31,727 nt of DNA from Sulfurovum sp. (GCA_027038155.1 JALVXW010000258.1:1-31727); one strand, 5' to 3'. Positions 21,993 to 29,970 are shown, counted from the first letter of the stretch. The notes: generated by a model not told the origin, from the sequence alone. Numbers and translations: made by a program.

Positions 21993-22355
21993 ATGGCTCG
22001 TATTGCAGGGGTTGATTTACCACAGAAAAAGAGAATGGAGTATGCACTTACTTACATTTTTGGTATTGGTTTAAAGACATCAAGAGACATTCTTGACAGA
22101 ACAGGTATTGACTATAACATTAGAGTTCATGAACTTACAGATGCTCAAGCAGCATTGATTCGTAAGGATATTCAAGAGAATGTAATGGTTGAAGGTGATC
22201 TTAGAAAAAAAGTGACTATGGATATTAAGGCTCTTATGGATTTAGGTTCGTACAGAGGACTTAGACATAGAAGAGGACTACCCGTTCGTGGTCAAAAAAC
22301 AAAGACAAATGCACGTACTCGCAAGGGTAAACGTAAAACTGTCGGTGCAGCATAA
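21993..22355 (+). CDS. rpsM: 30S ribosomal protein S13
   Basis: 30S head protein that contacts L5, S19 and the P-site tRNA. The 120-aa product starts ARIAGVDLPQKKRMEYALTY and ends in the basic RHRRGLPVRGQKTKTNARTR tail region, both typical. It begins two bases after rpmJ. Confidence 0.98.
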   Translation: MARIAGVDLPQKKRMEYALTYIFGIGLKTSRDILDRTGIDYNIRVHELTDAQAALIRKDIQENVMVEGDLRKKVTMDIKALMDLGSYRGLRHRRGLPVRGQKTKTNARTRKGKRKTVGAA

Positions 22356-22366
22356 GGAGTTCTTGA

Positions 22367-22741
22367 ATGGCTAAGAAAAAAGCAAAAAAGAGTATTGCAA
22401 AAGCAGTTGTGTATGTAGCAGCAACATTTAACAATACAGTAATTACAGTAACAGACGAAATGGGAAATGTTATCGCTTGGAGTTCTGCTGGGGCACTAGG
22501 TTTTAAAGGTTCTAAAAAGTCAACACCATTTGCAGCAACTGAAGCTGTAGCAGATGCGATGACCAAAGCAATGGAAAATGGTGTAAAAGAGGTAGGTATT
22601 AAAGTACAAGGACCTGGTTCTGGTAGAGATACGGCTGTAAAAGCAATTGGTGCAACAGAAGGAATTAGAGTAACATTTTTAAAAGACATTACTCCACTTC
22701 CACACAATGGTTGTAGACCACCGAAAAAACGTAGAGTATAA
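22367..22741 (+). CDS. rpsK: 30S ribosomal protein S11
   Basis: 30S platform protein near the E site. The 124-aa product has ATFNNTVITVTDEMGNVIAW, GFKGSKKSTPFAATEA and the final LPHNGCRPPKKRRV. Full length, 11 bases after rpsM, with AAGGAG ahead of its start. Confidence 0.98.
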   Translation: MAKKKAKKSIAKAVVYVAATFNNTVITVTDEMGNVIAWSSAGALGFKGSKKSTPFAATEAVADAMTKAMENGVKEVGIKVQGPGSGRDTAVKAIGATEGIRVTFLKDITPLPHNGCRPPKKRRV

Positions 22742-22756
22742 GAGAAGGGAATAAAT

Positions 22757-23383
22757 ATGGCAAGATATAGAGGTCCCGTAGAGAGACTAGAAAGAAGACT
22801 TGGCGTTGATTTAGGATTGAAAGGTGAGCGTAGACTCAGCGGTAAATCTGCATTGGAAAAAAGACCATATGCTCCAGGGCAACATGGTCAAAGAAGAACA
22901 AAGATCTCTGAGTATGGTCTTCAACTTCAAGAGAAACAAAAAGCTAAATTTATGTATGGTGTTTCTGAAAAACAATTTAGAGCACTTTATAAAGAGGCAA
23001 ACTCCAAAGAGGGAAATACAGGGGCTATTCTTGTTCAGCTTCTTGAACAGAGACTTGACAATGTGGTTTACAGAATGGGTTTTGCAACAACCAGAGCATC
23101 TGCTAGACAATTTGTTAATCACGGTCACGTACTTGTAGATGGCAAGAGAGTAGATATCCCATCATATAGAGTAAAAGCAGGTCAAAAAATTGAAATTAGA
23201 GAGAAATCCAAGAGTAACCCACAGATTTTAAGAGCAATTGAGCTTACTAACCAAACAGGTATGGTTGAATGGGTTGATGTGGATAAAGAGAAACTTTTTG
23301 GACTCTTTGCAAGAGTTCCAGAGAGAGAAGAAATCGCAATCCCGGTTGAAGAGCGTCTAATCGTCGAGCTTTACTCTAAATAA
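22757..23383 (+). CDS. rpsD: 30S ribosomal protein S4
   Basis: Primary 16S rRNA-binding protein that starts 30S body assembly and, in several bacteria, represses the operon that encodes it. The 208-aa product has RYRGPVERLERRLGVDL near the N-terminus and an S4 RNA-binding domain near 97-160 (LEQRLDNVVYRMGFATTRAS). It lacks the N-terminal cysteines of zinc-binding S4 proteins. As the usual regulator of alpha operons it is the first candidate to bind the leader upstream of rpmJ (inference). Confidence 0.98.
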   Translation: MARYRGPVERLERRLGVDLGLKGERRLSGKSALEKRPYAPGQHGQRRTKISEYGLQLQEKQKAKFMYGVSEKQFRALYKEANSKEGNTGAILVQLLEQRLDNVVYRMGFATTRASARQFVNHGHVLVDGKRVDIPSYRVKAGQKIEIREKSKSNPQILRAIELTNQTGMVEWVDVDKEKLFGLFARVPEREEIAIPVEERLIVELYSK

Positions 23384-23403
23384 TACACAAGTAAAGGCTA
23401 GTA

Positions 23404-24405
23404 ATGAGAAAAATTAAAGTTGCACCATTTATGCCAACAGAGGTAGAAGTGAATGAGATTGGTACTAATCGTGCTGAAATTATCGCCTATCCTTTTGAGA
23501 GTGGTTATGCTGTTACACTTGCACACCCATTAAGAAGACTTATATTGGGTTCTTCTATTGGGTATGCACCTATTTCTGTTAAGATTGAAGGTGCTACACA
23601 CGAGTTTGACAACATTAGAGGTATGCATGAGGATGTTGCTGTATTTATTATCAACCTTAAAAATATTCGTTTTAAAATTAAAGACGAGAGTGACAGGGTT
23701 GAATTGAAATATAGTTTCTCTGGTCATAAAGAGGTGACAGCAGAAGACCTGAACAATGATCAAATTGAAGTAGTCAATGGGGACTTACCACTTGCGACAC
23801 TCAATGAAGATGCAGAGTTAAACTTTACAGTGGTTATCTCTAAAGGTATCGGTTATGTACCAAGTGAAGACCTTAGAGATGATGTTGCTACAGACAGTAT
23901 TGCACTAGATGCTTTCTTTACACCTGTAAGAAAAGCAAACTATAGGATTGATCCTGTACTTGTAGAGGACAATCCTAACTTTGAAAAGATTGTTTTTGAT
24001 GTGGAAACAGATGGGCAAATTGGTCCAGTGGAAGCATTTACAAATGCATTGGAAGTAATGAATAAACAACTTTCTGTATTTAATACAGTACTTGATTTGG
24101 ATATCTCTGTAGCACCAGTAAAAAGAAGCAATGATGACAGTGAACTTAAGCCTTTTATGCAAACAGTAGATAGTCTTGGGCTCAGTGCAAGATCATTTAA
24201 TTCTTTAGATAGAGCTGGCATAAAGTTCTTGGGTGAATTGGTATTGATGAGCGAAAATGAGATAAAAAATATTAAAAATCTTGGTAAAAAATCTTTAGAT
24301 GAAATTAATGAGTGTCTTGTTGAACACGGATTTGGTTCAGAGTATGAACTCTCAGATGTTATAAGAATAAATCTTGTAAAGAAAATTGAACAACTTAAAG
24401 TATAG
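23404..24405 (+). CDS. rpoA: DNA-directed RNA polymerase subunit alpha
   Basis: Scaffold of RNA polymerase; its dimer nucleates assembly of beta and beta-prime. The 333-aa protein has the N-terminal dimerisation domain (GYAVTLAHPLRRLILGSSIG near 33-52; VLEVMN-type helix EALEVMNKQLSVF near 215-227). After a linker comes the C-terminal domain with its helix-hairpin-helix (IKNIKNLGKKSLDEINECLV near 289-308), which contacts upstream promoter DNA and activators such as FNR/CRP proteins. Normal length. Confidence 0.98.
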   Translation: MRKIKVAPFMPTEVEVNEIGTNRAEIIAYPFESGYAVTLAHPLRRLILGSSIGYAPISVKIEGATHEFDNIRGMHEDVAVFIINLKNIRFKIKDESDRVELKYSFSGHKEVTAEDLNNDQIEVVNGDLPLATLNEDAELNFTVVISKGIGYVPSEDLRDDVATDSIALDAFFTPVRKANYRIDPVLVEDNPNFEKIVFDVETDGQIGPVEAFTNALEVMNKQLSVFNTVLDLDISVAPVKRSNDDSELKPFMQTVDSLGLSARSFNSLDRAGIKFLGELVLMSENEIKNIKNLGKKSLDEINECLVEHGFGSEYELSDVIRINLVKKIEQLKV

Positions 24406-24428
24406 TTGTTAAAAGATAAAGGAAAATT

Positions 24429-24779
24429 ATGAGACATAAGCATGGTTATCGTAAATTAAATAGAACGTCTTCTCATAGAGCAGCACTTCTTAAAAACCTT
24501 TCTATTGCTTTGACAAAAGAAGGTAAAATTGAGACTACATTGCCAAAAGCTAAAGAGCTTAGATCGTACTATGAAAAGCTTATTACTAAAGCTTCAAGTG
24601 GTGATTTTAATGCACATAGAGCTATTTTTGCAATGTTACAACATAAAGAGACTACAAACACTATTGTGAACGAAATTGCTCCAAAATATGCGGATAGAAA
24701 TGGTGGTTACACTCGTATCATCAAAACACGTATGAGAAAAGGTGATGCAGCACCTATGGCAATTATCGAACTTGTATAA
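24429..24779 (+). CDS. rplQ: 50S ribosomal protein L17
   Basis: 50S protein near the tunnel exit and last gene of the cluster. The 116-aa product starts MRHKHGYRKLNRTSSHRAAL and contains NGGYTRIIKTRMRKGDAAPM near the end. AAAGGA precedes the start. A perfect hairpin follows 14 bases after the stop. Confidence 0.98.
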   Translation: MRHKHGYRKLNRTSSHRAALLKNLSIALTKEGKIETTLPKAKELRSYYEKLITKASSGDFNAHRAIFAMLQHKETTNTIVNEIAPKYADRNGGYTRIIKTRMRKGDAAPMAIIELV

Positions 24780-24793
24780 TTGTTCTGCGTATT

Positions 24794-24819
24794 GTGCCTA
24801 AGGCTTTTGCCTTAGGCAC
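24794..24819 (+). terminator. Terminator hairpin after rplQ
   Basis: GTGCCTAAGGC (24794-24804), loop TTTT, GCCTTAGGCAC (24809-24819): a perfect 11-bp stem. It lacks a T run behind it (ACCCTACTTAAAA), like the hairpin after infA. It closes the ribosomal cluster. Confidence 0.75.
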
Positions 24820-24864
24820 ACCCTACTTAAAAAATTGAATTTACATCATTGAAAAAATACTTTT

Positions 24865-24925
24865 AGTGTATAGCACACTATAAATGCTATAATGTACAAT
24901 AACTTTATAATGATTTTGTTATAAT
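24865..24925 (+). promoter_or_regulatory. Promoter region of the nfu-murE operon with overlapping inverted repeats
   Basis: Three TATAAT hexamers lie at 24888-24893, 24906-24911 and 24920-24925; the first and third have TG in the extended -10 position. A perfect 7-bp inverted repeat, TATAGCA (24869-24875) and TGCTATA (24885-24891), overlaps the first, and a smaller one, AGTGT/ACACT (24865-24879), overlaps that. A regulator bound here would block the first promoter and leave the downstream ones. Confidence 0.5.
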
Positions 24926-24969
24926 TAGTATTCATTGGAATATCTAAAGATATCATTTAAGGAGAATTA

Positions 24970-25248
24970 TTGATTCCATTTACAGATGAAGAGTTACAGC
25001 CTGCTGTTGAAGGGGTAATTGAAAAAGTAAGCCCTGCTATTAAACTGGATGGTGGGGACATAAAATTGATTGCTATTAAGGATGGTGTGGTATATGTACA
25101 ACTACAGGGTGCATGTGTAGGGTGCGGAAGTGCGGGCACAACCATTAAGTTTGGCGTAGAGAGACAAATGCAGGCACTGATTCATCCTGAAATTACTGTA
25201 ATGAGTGTTCCTGCAGGCTGGGAAGATAAATTAGATCAATTGGGTTAA
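24970..25248 (+). CDS. NifU-like (NFU domain) iron-sulfur protein
   Basis: Probable iron-sulfur carrier or scaffold in the cytoplasm. The 92-aa protein consists only of the NFU domain: LDGGDIKLIAIKDGVVYVQL near 26-45 and the cluster-binding ACVGCGSAG with Cys49 and Cys52. The N-terminal scaffold domain and central ferredoxin-like domain of full NifU are absent, as is common in this phylum. The start is TTG 24970, supported by AAGGAG six bases ahead; no ATG fits. It leads a three-gene run with the TPR-like protein and murE. Confidence 0.9.
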   Translation: MIPFTDEELQPAVEGVIEKVSPAIKLDGGDIKLIAIKDGVVYVQLQGACVGCGSAGTTIKFGVERQMQALIHPEITVMSVPAGWEDKLDQLG

Positions 25249-25249
25249 G

Positions 25250-25825
25250 ATGGCTAAAGTAAATCAGAATTTATTACTTCGTCGTGCAGAACATGAATTT
25301 CTTAAAGGTGATTATACTAATTCGCTTAGATTATATGGATTAATTCTAAGAGACTATCCTACGCTTGATGAAGCAAAAATTGGGGTTTATTTAAGCGATC
25401 TTGGTGCCGAGAATGAAAGTGAAGCACAAGCACTGTTTGACTATTATCAATTGATTAAGAATGAAAAAGAGAATGCAGTAGATATTATTGGAAACTTGAT
25501 TGAAAATCTTGATAACTCAAAAAGACAGATACAAGAGCTTTTGTTTAATCCCATGGAGGAGCAGATAGAGTATGGGGATGGCATACGGTATAGTGATTTT
25601 TTACAACTTGTAGAGAGTAGAGGCTCTTTTAGAAAGACATTCGAAGATATTATGTTCTCCACAAAAGTGATTATTGCCAACAAAGATGAGTTTATTGATT
25701 TTGTAACACATCTTTCAAATGAAGGTTTTAATGAGATGGCATTAGGCTATCTTGATGCATCAAGTCATCTCTTTGGGGATGATCAGGATGTGCTTGCTTT
25801 GTATCATACTATAGGTGGTCAATAG
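25250..25825 (+). CDS. TPR-like protein of unknown function
   Basis: A 191-aa soluble, mostly helical protein. Residues 8-45 (LLRRAEHEFLKGDYTNSLRLYGLILRDYP, broken at about residue 24) look like one tetratricopeptide-type helix pair, and a second pair may lie near 165-185 (FNEMALGYLDASSHLFGDDQ). The middle is acidic and lacks motifs that I recognise. It begins one base after nfu and ends one base before the start chosen for murE, so the three are co-translated. Position suggests a role in assembling or regulating a neighbouring product, but nothing in the sequence proves it. Confidence 0.75.
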   Translation: MAKVNQNLLLRRAEHEFLKGDYTNSLRLYGLILRDYPTLDEAKIGVYLSDLGAENESEAQALFDYYQLIKNEKENAVDIIGNLIENLDNSKRQIQELLFNPMEEQIEYGDGIRYSDFLQLVESRGSFRKTFEDIMFSTKVIIANKDEFIDFVTHLSNEGFNEMALGYLDASSHLFGDDQDVLALYHTIGGQ

Positions 25826-25826
25826 A

Positions 25827-27119
25827 TTGAAATTAGATTTTATTAAAGATACCTATAGATTCATTACAGATGATACAAGTAAACTTGATACAGAAACATT
25901 CTTTTTAAAAACAGCACAAAATACACCCTATTTTGAAGCGTTGGAGTTAAAACCTGAATATATAGAACCCGCAGAGCTAATAAAACTTTGGCAACTTAAA
26001 GAGATGAAGATAGTGGGAGTGACGGGAACCAACGGTAAAACAACTGTAACGGCAGCTATTTACTCCTTTCTCCTTGATTTAGAGGAAAAGCCTGCTTTGC
26101 AGGGGACACGCGGTCTGTTTGTGCAGGAGAAACGTATAGAAGAGAAGAGTATGACCACTCCTTCTATTTTGGAGACACTGTACAATATGAAACAGGCTTC
26201 GGATTTAGGATGTGACTATTTTATTATGGAAGTAAGCTCGCACGCAATAGACCAAAAGCGCATAGAGGGATTAGAATTTGCACTCAAAGTACATACTAAT
26301 GTAACGTCTGATCACTTGGACTATCATGGTACTATAGAGGAATACAGACGTGTCAAAAGTCTTTTCTTTGCAGATGAGACACCTAAGTTGCTTAATAAAG
26401 ATGATATTAAGAAGATTACCTATAATCCTAAAAATGCACAAAGTTATGGGGTGGATGAACCTGCAACCTTTAAAGTGCAGGCATTTTCACTGCTCCATGG
26501 TATTACGGCTGGCATAAAACATTTACAAAAAGAGGCAACTTTTCATTCTCCTATGGTGGGTCTCTTTAATCTCTTTAATCTTATGGCAGCAATAGGTTCT
26601 GTACAGATGTTAACAAAGCGTCCGATTGAAGAGATATGTGATATTGTGGAGTATTTTGCAGGAGTTTCTGGACGCATGGAAGTGGTAAGTTGTGATCCAT
26701 TGGTGATTGTAGATTTTGCACATACTGATGATGGAATGCATGTTGTCTTAGAGTCTATGAAAGATAGAGACATCTCTGTGGTCTTTGGTGCAGGTGGAAA
26801 CCGTGATAAAGAGAAGCGACCTCGTATGGGAGCCGTTGCAGGACGTTATGCTAATAAAATCTATGTCACCTCGGATAATCCACGTGATGAAGTGCCTGAG
26901 CAGATACTTGAAGAAATTTTGGTAGGGTTGAGAGGCAAAGAGAATGTTACTGCCTGTCCCGATAGACGTCTTGCTATTAAATTAGCACTCGATGCACTTG
27001 AAGAGAATGAAGTCTTACTTATTCTGGGTAAAGGAGATGAAGACTATCAGGAGATAAAAGGTGTAAAACATCCTTTTGATGATAGAGAGGTGGTGAGAGA
27101 ATTATTGGATATTCAATAA
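25827..27119 (+). CDS. murE: UDP-MurNAc-tripeptide synthetase MurE
   Basis: Adds the third residue, meso-diaminopimelate in Gram-negative bacteria, to UDP-MurNAc-L-Ala-D-Glu during peptidoglycan synthesis in the cytoplasm. The 430-aa protein has the ATP loop GVTGTNGKTTV near 64-74, EVSSHAIDQKR near 131-141, the loop with the carbamylated lysine (RRVKSLFF) near 173-180, and the DNPRDE motif near 346, which marks use of meso-diaminopimelate and not lysine. I chose TTG 25827, which has AGGTGG upstream and gives MKLDFIKD; GTG 25815 in frame is an alternative and would overlap the previous gene. A hairpin follows at 27127. Confidence 0.93.
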   Translation: MKLDFIKDTYRFITDDTSKLDTETFFLKTAQNTPYFEALELKPEYIEPAELIKLWQLKEMKIVGVTGTNGKTTVTAAIYSFLLDLEEKPALQGTRGLFVQEKRIEEKSMTTPSILETLYNMKQASDLGCDYFIMEVSSHAIDQKRIEGLEFALKVHTNVTSDHLDYHGTIEEYRRVKSLFFADETPKLLNKDDIKKITYNPKNAQSYGVDEPATFKVQAFSLLHGITAGIKHLQKEATFHSPMVGLFNLFNLMAAIGSVQMLTKRPIEEICDIVEYFAGVSGRMEVVSCDPLVIVDFAHTDDGMHVVLESMKDRDISVVFGAGGNRDKEKRPRMGAVAGRYANKIYVTSDNPRDEVPEQILEEILVGLRGKENVTACPDRRLAIKLALDALEENEVLLILGKGDEDYQEIKGVKHPFDDREVVRELLDIQ

Positions 27120-27126
27120 TCTGTAG

Positions 27127-27148
27127 GTCGGGGTACCCTTGCCCCGAC
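27127..27148. repeat. GC-rich hairpin between murE and the convergent operon, REP-like or terminator
   Basis: GTCGGGG (27127-27133) and CCCCGAC (27142-27148) form a perfect 7-bp GC stem in an AT-rich gap, with loop TACCCTTG. No T run follows. A second G-rich stretch, GTCAGGGTAGGGGTG near 27232-27246, lies by the end of the convergent operon. It may be a two-way terminator for murE and the membrane protein gene, or a REP-type extragenic repeat; copies elsewhere in the genome would decide. Confidence 0.5.
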
Positions 27149-27254
27149 ATCAATTTGCATGTGATCAAAATACAAACCATCATAATATATTGAATAATGA
27201 ATACAATATTTATATATCATTCAAATTCAACCGTCAGGGTAGGGGTGTCACGAC

Positions 27255-28538
27255 TTACATACTACTCATATCAAACTTCTCCCCTGTCTCTTGCGTATAA
27301 TTGTAAAGTTTCCATGCATGTATAATCTGCCATGCTATCCATCCAAAAGAGAGTATAGTCAACATGCCTGCTAAAAAAATAAATAGATGTATAAAAAGTG
27401 ACAATACAAAAATGACAATGGTTGTCAAATGAATATAGAGATGTTTTTTCGCAGTTTTTGGGTGGATGACTTCATGCATCATGGGTGCTGTGAAGTAGCC
27501 TTGAGAGTTTAGATGAAACCATGTTAAAAATGGGACTATTTTGTAAAACATTGCAAAGACAATACTCAGAGCAAATGAAGCAAAGAAGATGTAGGAGAGG
27601 CTTTTCACCCATGACAACTCTGTAAAGTTTGTTATAAACAGTGTTAACATGCTTGCAATTAGGCTACTGAGTCCAAGTCTCCAAAACCATACTGTTGCAT
27701 CGGCTAAAGGTCGTTTTCTTTGTGTCAATCTTTTGAGTGTCAAGAGGCTATATCCTATCAAAATTAAAGCAATTAGTATATGTGATGCTACCCATATACT
27801 AGGATTGAATACTCCTATAATAGTTGTCATGGTAAGTAACGTGAAAAGTGTCAATGGTAGATATTGACTGACAAGTTTAGGATAGCTTGGTGTGACATAG
27901 AACATCTCAATAACTTGAAATGAGATAGAGAGTATAAGCAGTGCGATCCATCCAAAAAGTCCAAAAGAGTAGTGGGCTGTTTTTATTTGCGTGTAGTAAT
28001 TTCCCTCTAAAAGTCCTCCAAGTGTACCTGTCAAGTAAAGTGCCAGTAAAATGACAATAGTCAACGAGAGCAGTGCTGTTAGCATCCCTTTGGATGAGCT
28101 GCTATGGTTAGGTAGTTTCCATAAATTTTTTAACATAACAAGAGCAATATAAAGTAGTGATCCTCCCAATAAAAATGAAGCAGTTATAAAAAGCCAAGGC
28201 GTAGAAAAATTAAAAGCTAAGAGTAAAGAAAAAACCCCTAAGACAAAAGGGTATTGCATAGCATTAGCTTTTTTAACGGGAGAGGGAAGTGCTACTCCTG
28301 CAATGACAGGTAGCATTTGAAAAAGGGCAGCAAACATAAAAGAGAGCATGGCACCAAGTGTTAAGGTATGTGTCAATATAACTGCTTTTATGTCACTTGC
28401 ATCAAATATATGGTTTTGAAAAAAGAGTATAAGTATTCCTGCCAATATACCAAAGAGAGCACCAGAAAAAAAGAAACGAAAGACAACAGAGATAGGGGGA
28501 GCTTGATCTAAAGAGAGACCATTTTGACTAAACATCAA
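27255..28538 (-). CDS. Twelve-helix membrane protein, haem-copper-oxidase/NnrS-like
   Basis: A 427-aa polytopic protein with about twelve predicted helices. Histidines sit within helices at His57 (LTHTLTLGAM), His189 (TAHYSFGLFGW), His253 (ASHILIALIL) and His342 (FLTWFHL). This layout recalls the haem-binding helices of NnrS and of subunit I of haem-copper oxidases and NO reductases, but no full family signature is plain, so the class is inferred. It is the last of four overlapping genes with FmdE-like, hemerythrin and DUF2249 proteins, overlapping the last by 11 bases. The hemerythrin and DUF2249 partners suggest a role in handling nitric oxide or oxygen at the membrane. Two adjacent ATGs (28538 and 28535) are possible starts. 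Confidence 0.65.
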   Translation of the reverse strand: MMFSQNGLSLDQAPPISVVFRFFFSGALFGILAGILILFFQNHIFDASDIKAVILTHTLTLGAMLSFMFAALFQMLPVIAGVALPSPVKKANAMQYPFVLGVFSLLLAFNFSTPWLFITASFLLGGSLLYIALVMLKNLWKLPNHSSSSKGMLTALLSLTIVILLALYLTGTLGGLLEGNYYTQIKTAHYSFGLFGWIALLILSISFQVIEMFYVTPSYPKLVSQYLPLTLFTLLTMTTIIGVFNPSIWVASHILIALILIGYSLLTLKRLTQRKRPLADATVWFWRLGLSSLIASMLTLFITNFTELSWVKSLSYIFFASFALSIVFAMFYKIVPFLTWFHLNSQGYFTAPMMHEVIHPKTAKKHLYIHLTTIVIFVLSLFIHLFIFLAGMLTILSFGWIAWQIIHAWKLYNYTQETGEKFDMSSM

Positions 28539-28806
28539 TGAGCTCGGTTAAGTCAATATGGGGATTTTTGCAAATAAGGATATGCCACTCTCCTTTTGCG
28601 TCTTCTCTATTGAGTATTTGAAAGTTTTGTCCACTTGCAAGATCTAGAAGGGGAATAGGATTTTTGCGGTGAATCATGTAAAAATAATTTTTTTCATCTA
28701 ACTCTCTTAGGGCTTTCATGGCAATCTCAAGGGGTTTTGGATGCTCTAGTTCTCTAGCATCCAGTGCAATCTTTTTTAAATTTGTCACTATCTTAAAGCT
28801 CCACAT
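28528..28806 (-). CDS. DUF2249 domain protein
   Basis: A 92-aa protein matching the DUF2249 pattern: LDARELEHPKPLEIAMKALR near 15-34, then FYMIHRKNPIPLLDLA near 42-57, and a C-terminal WHILICK strand. It has the small alpha/beta fold seen in SirA/TusA-like proteins but no catalytic cysteine in the TusA position. In other bacteria DUF2249 is found fused or adjacent to hemerythrin and NO-related genes. It overlaps the hemerythrin gene by 14 bases upstream and the membrane protein gene by 11 downstream, so the products are probably made in fixed proportion. Function is not established. Confidence 0.85.
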   Translation of the reverse strand: MWSFKIVTNLKKIALDARELEHPKPLEIAMKALRELDEKNYFYMIHRKNPIPLLDLASGQNFQILNREDAKGEWHILICKNPHIDLTELIDV

Positions 28807-29233
28807 GCTTCATTTTGCTTAATGTGCTCTCTTTGAGTTCAGAAGGAAGTACTCTGTCGCACATGGCATAGAGCATCTGCTCCTCTTTCATATTGTGCTG
28901 CTGTAGTAGAATCATCATAGATTCGCATAAAGAGAGATAGGCATCTTTGTCTTGTGATTCTATGGATTCAGCCATCTTCCCCATGAGACCCCTTACTTGC
29001 TCGTGTTCGTGTTTCATTACTTGTGTAGGACCTTCGGAACTACCTGTTTGTGCTTCAAATGCAGGAAAGAGTTCCATCTCTTCTCGCTTGAAGTGCTTGA
29101 GCGTATTGTTACTGAATGCTAAGAATTTTTCTTCAGTTTCGGACCAGTTACCATTTGCTACCGCTTGCTCTGCCGCTGCAAACTCTGTGTCGCACTTTCT
29201 GTGTTCTTGCGTCATAAATTGCGAAATAATCAT
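28793..29233 (-). CDS. Hemerythrin HHE-domain protein
   Basis: A 146-aa four-helix protein that probably binds a di-iron site. Likely ligands are complete: His11, His47 with Glu51 (HFKREEMELFPAF), His75 and/or His77 (KHEHEQ), and His113 with Glu117 (HNMKEEQ), the H-HxxxE-H-HxxxE pattern of the HHE family. Family roles include oxygen or nitric oxide sensing and repair of iron-sulfur clusters (as in YtfE/RIC). It lacks the N-terminal ScdA domain of RIC proteins. AAGGAT lies ahead of ATG 29233. It is second in the FNR-box operon, three bases after the FmdE-like gene. Confidence 0.92.
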   Translation of the reverse strand: MIISQFMTQEHRKCDTEFAAAEQAVANGNWSETEEKFLAFSNNTLKHFKREEMELFPAFEAQTGSSEGPTQVMKHEHEQVRGLMGKMAESIESQDKDAYLSLCESMMILLQQHNMKEEQMLYAMCDRVLPSELKESTLSKMKHVEL

Positions 29234-29236
29234 CTT

Positions 29237-29845
29237 CTATCCTTTTTGTATAGTAATTATATTATTGAGTATATTGTCTGAGAGTAAAATAGCCTCTGTA
29301 CGTGCCTGCCAAAGTCTGCCAAACTCTCTTTTTTCTTGAGCTGTTGCTTCGCCTTGTATAGATTTTGCCATCAGCGGTTGCATATTTGGGTTGCCTGCTA
29401 TAGACGAGGCATCATAACTTAGTAGTACACTTTGGTTTGTATCTGTGCGAGTTAGTTTTACCTCTGCACCTATAGGCACATCGTAGCTAATTAGGTTATT
29501 GCGTGACATTTTGCCATTTAGCCCCTTAAATCCTCCAGCTCCGCTAGCTCCTGTTATGAATGAGATAACATTGCATATTACTCCCGTCACTCCTTCAGTT
29601 TCACTATTTTTCATAGAGACGTGAACTTCTCCTCTTTGTGGCAACTCTGCACCATAGAGCTCTTTTAGTCCATAAAGGGCTATAAGGTACGCTCCTGCTA
29701 CAGTTGGGCAGGAGTGACCAGCTAGTTTTACACAATCAAGATAGCTTATCTCAACTTTGCCATCTTCAAATGCTCCTAGAAAATCGCTTAGCTTGTCTTG
29801 AAGCTCTATAATTGGTACTTTATCAAAAAAATCAGGATAGTTCAT
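29237..29845 (-). CDS. FmdE-like domain protein
   Basis: A 202-aa protein with the FmdE fold (PF02663): LDCVKLAGHSCPTVAGAYLI at 36-55, holding Cys38, His44 and Cys46 as likely metal ligands, and VISFITGASGAGGFKG near 93-108. FmdE was named from methanogen formylmethanofuran dehydrogenase operons, but bacteria without that pathway have many members of unknown role. It lacks the C-terminal zinc-ribbon of longer homologues. ATG 29845 is chosen because AAGGAC stands six bases ahead; an in-frame start at 29914 would read through the promoter. It leads the operon with hemerythrin, DUF2249 and the membrane protein. Confidence 0.82.
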   Translation of the reverse strand: MNYPDFFDKVPIIELQDKLSDFLGAFEDGKVEISYLDCVKLAGHSCPTVAGAYLIALYGLKELYGAELPQRGEVHVSMKNSETEGVTGVICNVISFITGASGAGGFKGLNGKMSRNNLISYDVPIGAEVKLTRTDTNQSVLLSYDASSIAGNPNMQPLMAKSIQGEATAQEKREFGRLWQARTEAILLSDNILNNIITIQKG

Positions 29846-29872
29846 ATTTTGTCCTTGGTGTAAGTTGTGAAA

Positions 29873-29914
29873 ATTATAGTTAAAAAAGATAAATATTTGA
29901 TTGATATTTATCAA
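29873..29914 (-). promoter_or_regulatory. FNR/DNR-type box and promoter of the FmdE-hemerythrin operon
   Basis: TTGATATTTATCAA at 29901-29914 is an exact TTGAT-N4-ATCAA palindrome, the consensus for FNR and for NO-responsive DNR/NNR regulators. TATAAT on the minus strand at 29873-29878 predicts a start near 29866, which puts the box centre (29907.5) at -41.5, the class II activation position. The same box lies near -38 of a possible TAAAAT (29933-29938) reading toward the divergent ferredoxin gene. Confidence 0.7.
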
Positions 29915-29970
29915 GAATTAAGCAAATGGGAGTAAAATACTCTTAATTAAATTTATTTCAAGGATTAACT

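Noticed and set aside
29846..29914. N-terminal extension of the FmdE-like protein by 23 residues
   Set aside because: It would begin within the FNR-type box and span the -10; the ATG at 29845 has its own ribosome-binding site.
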